From the NCBI GenBank assembly GCA_003251995.1, contig QKDT01000116.1:1-7953 (forward strand): a DNA stretch of 7,953 bases. Direction: 5' to 3'. This DNA is from Desulfovibrio desulfuricans (GTDB lineage Bacteria > Desulfobacterota > Desulfovibrionia > Desulfovibrionales > Desulfovibrionaceae). A program made the position numbers and the translations under genes. A model generated the notes under the pieces. That model was given only the letters and a program-made list of their open reading frames with translations, was not told the origin of the DNA and searched no databases. Numbering within the stretch: position 1 is the stretch's first letter; the number at the start of each line of letters is the position of its first letter. Below are positions 1 to 4,887 of the stretch, piece by piece.

Positions 1-461
1 AAGACTGGCATCAGGCCTGCGAACTGTGTACCGCTCTGCTGCATAACTGCGGCGCTGGTCACACCCTTGCCATCCACTCCAATAACGAAGAAATCATCCG
101 CGAATTCGGCCTTAAAAAGCCTGTTTCGCGCATCATGGTCAACACGCCCGCAACACAGGGCGCGGTGGGCCTCAGCACCGGGTTGTTCCCCTCGTTCACC
201 CTGGGCTGCGGTGCCATCGGCGGCAGCGCCACTTCCGACAACGTCACGCCCATGAACCTCATCAACGTGCGCCGGGTGGCCTACGACCTCAATTCCCAGT
301 GCTGCTCCGACCACGGGCACGGCTCATCCTGCCATGCGGCCCCCGCCTCCTGCTGCTCCAGCAGCGATCACGGCACCGCCGCTCCGGCTACCAGCGCTGG
401 CAACATTGATATCAATGCCGTCACCGAACTGATTGTGGCCGAACTGAGAAAGGCTCTCTAG
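1..461 (+). CDS. CoA-acylating aldehyde dehydrogenase, C-terminal part (5' truncated by window)
   Basis: This is the C-terminal end of a BMC aldehyde dehydrogenase (EutE/PduP family), which oxidises a short aldehyde to acyl-CoA with NAD+ in the lumen. The reading frame is open from base 3 and stops with TAG at 459-461; the start and catalytic cysteine lie upstream. The visible part has the family's C-terminal signature: PVSRIMVNTPATQG, then a Gly/Ser-rich stretch ending GGSATSDNVTP, then MNLINVRRVAY. After the catalytic fold comes a Cys/His-rich linker (codons at about 300-371: CCSDHGHG, SSCH, SCC, SDHG), a short Ala/Thr/Ser spacer, and a final amphipathic helix (INAVTELIVAELRKAL, from about 411). 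That helix resembles a BMC encapsulation peptide. A C-terminal encapsulation peptide on this enzyme is known from glycyl-radical BMCs, whereas PduP carries its own at the N-terminus. The substrate aldehyde cannot be told from this fragment. Confidence 0.93.
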   Translation, partial: DWHQACELCTALLHNCGAGHTLAIHSNNEEIIREFGLKKPVSRIMVNTPATQGAVGLSTGLFPSFTLGCGAIGGSATSDNVTPMNLINVRRVAYDLNSQCCSDHGHGSSCHAAPASCCSSSDHGTAAPATSAGNIDINAVTELIVAELRKAL

Positions 462-494
462 CCGCAGATACGCCGGGGTGTCCCCGTATCTGCC
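462..494 (+). other. Hairpin after aldehyde dehydrogenase gene
   Basis: A near-perfect inverted repeat begins three bases after the stop codon. GCAGATACG (464-472) pairs with CGTATCTGC (485-493), and after a two-base bulge GGG (475-477) can pair with CCC (482-484), leaving a four-base loop. No T-run follows, so it is unlikely to be an efficient intrinsic terminator. It may instead set an mRNA 3' end, block exonucleases or cause partial termination before the shell gene. The pairing is seen; the role is inferred. Confidence 0.6.
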
Positions 495-578
495 AACGTT
501 ACCGTAACTGCTCGGTATTGCGGATTGCCCTGACCGGCATCACCCGCTCCGGGGCAAAAAAACATACGACAATACCTT

Positions 579-584
579 AAGGAG
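579..584 (+). promoter_or_regulatory. Strong ribosome binding site for first BMC-H gene
   Basis: AAGGAG lies seven bases before the ATG at 592. It is a near-consensus Shine-Dalgarno site, as expected for an abundant shell protein, and it supports this start. The 130-base gap before the gene could also hold a promoter, but I see no convincing -35/-10 pair. Confidence 0.7.
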
Positions 585-591
585 AATAGCT

Positions 592-879
592 ATGACTGCT
601 TCTGCCAACGCTCTGGGCATGATCGAAACCCGTGGTCTTGTGGGCGCTATCGAAGCCGCCGATGCCATGGTCAAAGCCGCCAACGTAACCCTGATTGGTC
701 GCAGCCAGGTTGGTTCCGGCCTTGTTACCGTGATGGTGCGTGGCGATGTGGGCGCGGTTAAGGCCGCCACCGACGCTGGCGCCGCTGCTGCCAAGAAAGT
801 GGGCGAACTCGTGAGCGTTCACGTGATCCCCCGCCCCCACAGCGAAGTGGAAATGATTCTGCCCAAGCGCGAAGCCTAG
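592..879 (+). CDS. BMC-H hexameric shell protein (PduA/EutM type), copy 1
   Basis: A 95-residue single BMC-domain protein that forms hexamers tiling the shell facets, with a central pore for small metabolites. It starts ALGMIETRGLVGAIEAADAM, the family signature. It keeps the hexamer-edge lysine in AMVKAANV (about Lys28) and the IPRPH motif (about Arg81). The pore loop QVGSG at 39-43 is the GSG-type loop of PduA rather than the GGG of EutM, and the ending EVEMILPK is also PduA-like. It is about 93% identical to the copy at 4528-4812 over residues 7-92. Next to the pore it has Ser38 where the other copy has Glu38. A large hairpin follows the gene. It could be called pduA-, eutM- or cmcA-like; the family assignment is secure, the exact name is not. 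Confidence 0.97.
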   Translation: MTASANALGMIETRGLVGAIEAADAMVKAANVTLIGRSQVGSGLVTVMVRGDVGAVKAATDAGAAAAKKVGELVSVHVIPRPHSEVEMILPKREA

Positions 880-893
880 TCTTTGCCGCATTT

Positions 894-949
894 GGCCCCC
901 CGGCGCACACTGCAAGGCAGCGCTTTGCCGCAGCAGCGCCGGGGGAGCC
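894..949 (+). other. Large hairpin downstream of first BMC-H gene
   Basis: An outer stem pairs GGCCCCCCGGCGC (894-906) with GCGCCGGGGG plus GCC (936-949), with one bulged A at 946. An inner stem in the loop pairs CTGC (910-913) with GCAG (930-933) and GGCA (916-919) with TGCC (926-929). No T-run follows. A structure this stable next to a shell gene could protect the upstream mRNA or reduce read-through to PduL. A small extra stem, AGGCG-GAA-CGCCT, sits at 952-964. The rest of the 208-base gap (880-1087) shows no gene that I can support. Confidence 0.65.
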
Positions 950-1087
950 ATAGGCGGAACGCCTCTACGGAAACGGCGTGGCGCGTCAACTGACATGGCG
1001 CCCGCCAAAGGATTTGTGGCTTAGGCCCAATTCCCGCGTATTTACAAAGCGACTGCCCATGCGCAGCCGCTGCATGCTGGAGCCAAG

Positions 1088-1759
1088 ATGAACGAACAAG
1101 CGATCAAGGACATTGTGACAAACGTTGTGCGCAAGGTGCTTACAGAGCAGTGCGCAAGCAACGATAGGGAAGAAACCATGAACGCCGGGCCTATCCCGGT
1201 GGAAATTTCGGCCCGTCACGTCCACCTGAGCGTTGAAGACGCGCTGTCGCTGTACGGTGAGGCCCTGCGACCCGAAAGGCCGCTCTCGCAGCCGGGACAA
1301 TTTTTGTGCGTCGAACGCGTGCGGCTTATCGGCCCCAAGGGCGTTATGGACAAAGTGGCTGTTCTCGGCCCTGCCCGCAGCGTTTCGCAGATCGAGCTTT
1401 CCAAGACCGATGCCCGCATTCTGGGCATCAATCCTCCGGTGCGCCAGAGCGGCGACACCAAGGACACCCCTGGTATTGTGCTTGCCTCCACCACGGGCAT
1501 TGTGGGGCTGGAGTCGGGCGTGATTGTTGCGGCCCGCCACATCCACATGCACACCGACGACGCAGCACGCTTTGGCCTTCATGACAAGGACAAAGTCGCC
1601 GTGCGCCTTGATACGGAACGTCCCATGATTCTTGAAGATGTTCTGGTGCGCGTGAGCGACTCCTTCAAACTTGCCATGCACATTGATGCCGACGAGGGCA
1701 ACAGCGCAGGCTGGAAGCCCGGCGTTACCGGCGTCATCGTGCGTCGCTCAAGGGGCTAA
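1088..1759 (+). CDS. pduL: PduL-type phosphate acyltransferase
   Basis: This 223-residue enzyme interconverts acyl-CoA and phosphate with acyl-phosphate and CoA in the lumen, recycling CoA for the aldehyde dehydrogenase. It has the two family zinc-site motifs, ARHVHLS (42-48) and AARHIHM (148-154), and the later MHIDADE segment (about 195-201), in the usual order of the duplicated PduL fold. The length is normal for the BMC form. Residues 1-22 form an amphipathic helix (IKDIVTNVVRKVLTEQ) typical of an encapsulation peptide, followed by a polar linker to about residue 35. The start at 1088 is supported by GGAG at 1079-1082. A second in-frame ATG (1178, Met31) has its own good Shine-Dalgarno site and would give a form without the peptide. 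The stop is followed almost at once by eutJ, one base away, which implies coupling. Confidence 0.96.
   Translation: MNEQAIKDIVTNVVRKVLTEQCASNDREETMNAGPIPVEISARHVHLSVEDALSLYGEALRPERPLSQPGQFLCVERVRLIGPKGVMDKVAVLGPARSVSQIELSKTDARILGINPPVRQSGDTKDTPGIVLASTTGIVGLESGVIVAARHIHMHTDDAARFGLHDKDKVAVRLDTERPMILEDVLVRVSDSFKLAMHIDADEGNSAGWKPGVTGVIVRRSRG
1166..1180 (+). promoter_or_regulatory. Possible internal ribosome binding site and start within pduL
   Basis: AGGGAAG (1166-1172) sits five bases before an in-frame ATG at 1178, exactly between the targeting helix and the catalytic domain of PduL. If used, it would yield a 193-residue enzyme lacking the encapsulation helix. The motif and spacing are seen; use of this start is inferred. 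Confidence 0.4.
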
Positions 1760-1760
1760 T

Positions 1761-2582
1761 ATGGACTTTGCCGCAGCGGACAAACTCATCGCCACGCTTG
1801 ACCAGTGCCGGGAAACTCCCCGCGAGGTCACCCCCACCGAACCGCTCTATGTGGGCGTAGACCTTGGCACCGCCTACATTGTGGTGGTTGTGGTCAACGC
1901 CAAGCGTGAGCCAGTGGCCTGCGCCATGCGCTTTGCCCAGGTGGTGCGCGATGGCCTGGTGGTGGACTACGCGGGCGGCGCGCGCATAGTGCGCGAACTC
2001 ACTCAAGAGCTGGAAGAACGCCTTGGTCGTAAGCTTGAAAATGCCGCCATTGCCGTGCCGCCTGGCACAAGTGAACGCGACTGTGCAACCCATCGCCATG
2101 TGGCGGAGGCTGCGGGCTACCGCGTTACGGCCCTGCTTGACGAACCCACTGCGGCTAACAGCGTTTTGCAGGTGCGCGATGGCGCCATTGTGGATATTGG
2201 CGGCGGCACCACCGGCATTGCCCTGCTCAACGATGGCAAGGTTGTGTACGTAGCGGACGAACCCACAGGCGGAACGCACGTTTCGCTGGTGCTGGCAGGC
2301 AATTACGATATTCCCTTCGACGAAGCTGAAGAGATGAAAAAAGACGTGAGCCGCCACAAGGAACTTCTGCCCGTGGTACGGCCTGTTTTTGAAAAAATGG
2401 CTGCCATCATCAAAAAGCACATCCAGGGGCGCAAGGTTTCAGCTTTGTATCTCGTGGGCGGCACCTGCTGCCTGGGGGATATGGAAACCATCATCCAGAA
2501 GGATACCGGCGTGCCCACGTTCAAGCCCGCCAACCCCTTTCTGGTAACGCCGCTGGGCATCGCCCTCAACTGTACTGATTAG
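1761..2582 (+). CDS. eutJ: EutJ chaperone-like protein (actin/Hsp70 fold)
   Basis: A 273-residue protein of the EutJ family, ATPase-fold proteins found in Eut and glycyl-radical BMC operons and thought to act as a chaperone or reactivation factor. ASKHA-type nucleotide-binding motifs are visible: phosphate 1 GVDLGTA (32-38), a central LLDEPTAANS (125-134), phosphate 2 VDIGGGTTG (144-152) and the adenosine motif LVGGTCCLGD (231-240). It keeps only the nucleotide-binding domain and has no substrate-binding domain, as usual for EutJ; the length agrees with E. coli EutJ. The ATG at 1761 is chosen because the family begins shortly before the DLGT motif and it lies one base after the pduL stop. A longer reading from 1671 would overlap pduL deeply. 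The natural client is unknown. Confidence 0.95.
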   Translation: MDFAAADKLIATLDQCRETPREVTPTEPLYVGVDLGTAYIVVVVVNAKREPVACAMRFAQVVRDGLVVDYAGGARIVRELTQELEERLGRKLENAAIAVPPGTSERDCATHRHVAEAAGYRVTALLDEPTAANSVLQVRDGAIVDIGGGTTGIALLNDGKVVYVADEPTGGTHVSLVLAGNYDIPFDEAEEMKKDVSRHKELLPVVRPVFEKMAAIIKKHIQGRKVSALYLVGGTCCLGDMETIIQKDTGVPTFKPANPFLVTPLGIALNCTD

Positions 2583-2593
2583 GGTGATGTTTT

Positions 2594-2608
2594 GGCGCGC
2601 AAAGCGCC
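2594..2608 (+). other. Short hairpin between eutJ and the 197-residue gene
   Basis: GGCGC (2594-2598) and GCGCC (2604-2608) pair around a five-base loop, 11 bases after the eutJ stop, in an 89-base gap. It is the weakest of the series of intergenic hairpins and may be chance in GC-rich DNA. Confidence 0.35.
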
Positions 2609-2657
2609 GGTTGAACAGACCACATTGAGAGTATGTATTCTCGGTGTGTTAACTTTA

Positions 2658-2663
2658 TAGGAG
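2658..2663 (+). promoter_or_regulatory. Ribosome binding site that sets the start at 2672
   Basis: TAGGAG at 2658-2663 lies eight bases before the ATG at 2672. This favours that start over an in-frame ATG at 2633, which would add 13 residues unlike the amphipathic N-terminus of the family and has no comparable site. Confidence 0.65.
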
Positions 2664-2671
2664 CACGGCTT

Positions 2672-3265
2672 ATGCCCGTGGAACTGGACACACTTATATC
2701 TGCCGTAGTGCGGGCCGTGCTGGAGCAGATTGATGCCAAGCCCGCGCCTGTGGCTCTGGTGCTTGCCCCCAAGGACGACAGCCTCGCCCTTCAGGTAAAA
2801 AAGCGCCTTGGTAATGGCATGCAGGTGTGCTTTCAGCGGCAGGACGCCGGGCAGGAACCGGCCCTCTACATTCTGCCCGAGCTTTCCTGCTCTGACATGG
2901 CTGATCTGGCTCAAGGGCGCGGCTCAAGCCTTGCCCAGCGCGAGATCATTGAGCTGCTGTTGCAGGGCAAACAGGTGCGCACCCTTGGCTTTGCCTTTCG
3001 TGCGTATGCTGCCACAGCCCCTGACGCGCTTTTGCGCCTGTATGAAGAATATGCGGCAAGACTTGCGGCATTTGGCCTTACGGAACTTGCCGAGGCCGCG
3101 CCGGACGCATCGCGCACGCGCGACTGTCTTATAACCGCAAACCATGTGGCCGAGGCCGCCGCAACGGGCGCACGCACCTTGCGCGCTCCCCAAGGGGCCG
3201 TTGTTACGCCGTTGGCGGTGGACGCCGCGGCAGCACACAACATGACCATTTTGAAAGATCTGTAG
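2672..3265 (+). CDS. BMC-associated 'ethanolamine utilization protein' family, function unknown
   Basis: A 197-residue protein that looks like the uncharacterised family seen in ethanolamine and glycyl-radical BMC operons of anaerobes (TIGR02536-like, from memory of its pattern). Three parts are visible. Residues 3-22 (VELDTLISAVVRAVLEQIDA) form an amphipathic helix resembling an encapsulation peptide. The middle has an alternating strand-helix pattern with LYILPELSCSDMADLAQG and a following LLQGKQVRTLGFA, suggestive of a flavodoxin- or Rossmann-like fold. The C-terminal 44 residues begin ITANHVAEAA and include GAVVTPLAVDAAAAHNMTI, a module also found near the N-terminus of EutQ and EutT. No catalytic motif is evident. 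It lies seven bases before eutN. Probably a lumen protein; the function is not known to me. Confidence 0.85.
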   Translation: MPVELDTLISAVVRAVLEQIDAKPAPVALVLAPKDDSLALQVKKRLGNGMQVCFQRQDAGQEPALYILPELSCSDMADLAQGRGSSLAQREIIELLLQGKQVRTLGFAFRAYAATAPDALLRLYEEYAARLAAFGLTELAEAAPDASRTRDCLITANHVAEAAATGARTLRAPQGAVVTPLAVDAAAAHNMTILKDL

Positions 3266-3272
3266 GTGTCGC

Positions 3273-3560
3273 ATGCTGATAGGCATTGTCGTCGGTAACG
3301 TATGGGCCACGCGAAAGGAAGATTCCCTCAACGGGCTCAAGCTCATGGTGGTTCAGCGCCTTGACCTCGCCCACAACAGGCTGGCCGAAAGTTTTGTGGC
3401 GGTGGATTGCGTGGGGGCAGGTATTGGCGAGCGCGTGCTTATCACCACCGGCAGCCCGGCCCGCAAGGCTCTGTATAATCAGGAATCGCCTGTGGACGCA
3501 GCCATTGTTGGTATTTTGGATCAGGAAGAAATGATGGCCAAAAGCCCGGAGAGCGAATAG
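3273..3560 (+). CDS. eutN: EutN/CcmL-type pentameric vertex protein (BMC-P)
   Basis: A 95-residue BMC-P protein; pentamers of this family cap the vertices and close the shell. The start MLIGIVVGNVWATRKEDSL and the middle VAVDCVGAGIGERVLITTGS, followed by SPVDAAIVGILD, are the family's hallmark segments in the expected order. The length is standard. The ATG at 3273 follows the upstream stop by seven bases, and the next gene begins three bases after its own stop, so eutN and the BMC-T gene are probably translationally coupled. It is the only pentamer gene in the window. Other glycyl-radical BMC loci can carry several, so more may lie outside. Confidence 0.96.
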   Translation: MLIGIVVGNVWATRKEDSLNGLKLMVVQRLDLAHNRLAESFVAVDCVGAGIGERVLITTGSPARKALYNQESPVDAAIVGILDQEEMMAKSPESE

Positions 3561-3563
3561 CGC

Positions 3564-4136
3564 ATGGACACGCTGGGCATTGTAGATAGCCGTAGTATCG
3601 CGGCGGGCGCGGAACTGGCCGATGTTATGGTCAAGGCCGCTCCTGTCACGCTTGTGCGCGCTTCTGTGGTGTGTGCTGGGCGCTTTCTCATCCTTGTGGG
3701 GGGAGACAGAGAGGCGGTAGACGCCTCAGTGCGGGCAGCCGTGGCAACAGAAGCGCGCCTTGCGGGCAGCTATGTCATTTCCAATGTATCCAGCCAGGTT
3801 CTCAATGTTCTTCGGCGTCTTCCTGCTGAAATCGGCGGTGCGGCGCTGGGCGTTGTTGAGTGCCGCAATGCGGCGGACAGCGTCATAGCGGCTGACAAGG
3901 CCGTAAAACAGGCGGCTGTATCGCTCATGCGCATGGTTCTTGGGCAGGGCATTGGCGGCAAATCATACTTTGTGCTGACCGGCGATGTTGCCGCAGTGCG
4001 CGAGGCCGCAGCCGCAGCCGCTGATGTGCTGGGCAAAAACCTGATGCATATGGTGGTCATTCCCCAGCCAGACCCGGAAGTGGTCACTGCGCTGGCGGGT
4101 ACGGCGCGGCGCAGCGCCAATGACGCCCAACAATAA
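3564..4136 (+). CDS. BMC-T trimeric shell protein, PduT-like, first copy
   Basis: A 190-residue tandem BMC-domain protein that forms pseudohexameric trimers. The first domain runs from about residue 3 (LGIVDSRSIAAGAELADVMV) and the second from about 93 (ALGVVECRNAADSVIAADKA). Cys37, in SVVCAGRFLILVGG, falls where Salmonella PduT has the pore cysteine (KTICPGKF) that holds a [4Fe-4S] cluster on the three-fold axis. That points to an electron-conducting trimer rather than an open/closed EutL/PduB-type gate. The neighbouring residue is Ala instead of Pro. The C-terminus has a short polar tail (ARRSANDAQQ) that makes it slightly longer than PduT. GGAG upstream and the three-base gap to eutN support the start. 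It is more divergent from PduT than the copy at 6231. Confidence 0.93.
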   Translation: MDTLGIVDSRSIAAGAELADVMVKAAPVTLVRASVVCAGRFLILVGGDREAVDASVRAAVATEARLAGSYVISNVSSQVLNVLRRLPAEIGGAALGVVECRNAADSVIAADKAVKQAAVSLMRMVLGQGIGGKSYFVLTGDVAAVREAAAAAADVLGKNLMHMVVIPQPDPEVVTALAGTARRSANDAQQ

Positions 4137-4165
4137 CCCGCGCCTGCAAAACCAACGAGGCACAT

Positions 4166-4489
4166 ATGGGAAAAACGCTCATAACCATCGAGAATGTTGA
4201 TCAGTTCATCTCTGGCAACAAGCTTGTGATGGACTCCACCAAAATTCTGACCTCCGGCGCGCGTGACGAACTGTCCAAGCGCGGTGTCCAGATAAGCTAT
4301 GACGAGGCCGCCGCGCATCACTGCGAGCAAGGAGAATGCGCACATCACGGGCATGATGAGCAGTGCGACGAAATGCTCATCGGCGTGGCTGCCATTATCA
4401 AACAGCACTATGGCATCACCGATCCCGACGAACTGCGGAAGGTGACGCTGGAAACCGTGGCAGTAATCGGCAAAAGCCTTCACGCTTAA
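4166..4489 (+). CDS. Small His/Cys-rich protein with EutQ/EutT-like N-terminal module
   Basis: A 107-residue protein of unknown function. Residues 5-46 (LITIENVDQFISG, then TKILTSGARDELSKRGVQI) follow the pattern of the short N-terminal module of EutQ and EutT, where the motif is usually TPxAR. Then comes a compact His/Cys cluster at 51-67 (HHCEQGECAHHGHDEQC: five His, three Cys), which looks able to bind metal. The last 38 residues (MLIGVAAIIKQHYGI onward) are probably helical. The catalytic parts of EutT (adenosyltransferase) and EutQ (cupin/acetate kinase) are absent, so it is a stand-alone version of the module. CGAGG before the ATG supports the start. It sits between a trimer gene and a hexamer gene. 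It could be a metal carrier, a redox partner or a structural adaptor; the sequence does not decide. Confidence 0.82.
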   Translation: MGKTLITIENVDQFISGNKLVMDSTKILTSGARDELSKRGVQISYDEAAAHHCEQGECAHHGHDEQCDEMLIGVAAIIKQHYGITDPDELRKVTLETVAVIGKSLHA

Positions 4490-4516
4490 GCCCTGCCGCG
4501 CTCACGTAAACATAAC

Positions 4517-4522
4517 AGGAGA
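4517..4522 (+). promoter_or_regulatory. Ribosome binding site for second BMC-H gene
   Basis: AGGAGA is five bases before the ATG at 4528. It supports that start over the in-frame ATG at 4537 (Met4). Confidence 0.6.
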
Positions 4523-4527
4523 TTGCA

Positions 4528-4812
4528 ATGGCTATAATGACTGACGCTCTCGGTATGGTTGAAACCCGTGGTCTGGTTGGCGCTGTGGAAGCTGCCGATG
4601 CCATGGTCAAGGCTGCCAACGTGACCCTTATCGGTCGCGAACAGGTTGGTTCTGGTTTGGTCACCGTGATGGTGCGCGGCGATGTGGGTGCCGTTAAGGC
4701 CGCTACCGATGCCGGCGCTGCCGCTGCCTCCCGCGTGGGTGAACTTGTGAGCGTACACGTGATCCCCCGTCCCCATGAAGAAGTGGAAATGATTCTGCCC
4801 AAGTGCAAGTAG
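4528..4812 (+). CDS. BMC-H hexameric shell protein (PduA/EutM type), copy 2
   Basis: A 94-residue paralogue of the hexamer at 592-879, with six differences in 86 aligned core positions (residues 7-92): I11V, I20V, S38E, K68S, K69R and S84E, plus different ends. It keeps the edge lysine in AMVKAANV, the QVGSG pore loop and IPRPH. Glu38 flanks the pore loop, so the pore entrance should be more negative than in copy 1. The C-terminus ends KCK, giving a cysteine that copy 1 lacks. The N-terminus (MAIMTDALGM) is also distinct. The pair probably arose by duplication and mixes in one shell, either as homohexamers or mixed hexamers. It is followed by a hairpin, as copy 1 is. Confidence 0.97.
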   Translation: MAIMTDALGMVETRGLVGAVEAADAMVKAANVTLIGREQVGSGLVTVMVRGDVGAVKAATDAGAAAASRVGELVSVHVIPRPHEEVEMILPKCK

Positions 4813-4836
4813 CTTCCGGCAGGGCAATATGATTGC

Positions 4837-4860
4837 AGCGGGCGCGCATATCGGCCCGCT
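4837..4860 (+). other. Hairpin downstream of second BMC-H gene
   Basis: AGCGGGC (4837-4843) pairs perfectly with GCCCGCT (4854-4860) around a ten-base loop, 24 bases after the stop. There is no T-run. It mirrors the hairpin after the first BMC-H gene, though the sequence differs. A role in mRNA stability or partial termination is inferred. Confidence 0.5.
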
Positions 4861-4887
4861 ACGCGATAATTTCAGTGAGAGGACATC

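Noticed and set aside
525..562. TTGCCC...GGGCAA inverted repeat followed by an A-run, considered as a terminator
   Set aside because: On + the hairpin is followed by As rather than Ts, and on - the T-run would come before the stem, so neither orientation fits an intrinsic terminator.
986..1681. Long open frame on the - strand opposite pduL (231 codons)
   Set aside because: It is opposite a clearly conserved gene, its translation is rich in His, Asn and Arg with no recognisable domain, and such frames are common opposite GC-rich genes.
1734..2420. Long open frame on the - strand opposite eutJ
   Set aside because: Same reason: low-complexity His/Ala-rich translation, no ribosome site or domain, opposite a well-supported gene.
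3770..4483. Open frame on the - strand spanning the BMC-T and 107-residue genes
   Set aside because: It overlaps two supported genes on the other strand and has no recognisable domain.
592..4812. The two BMC-H genes considered as a recombination-prone repeat or assembly duplication
   Set aside because: Flanking sequence and both termini differ and silent differences are frequent, so they are diverged paralogues rather than a recent or artefactual copy.
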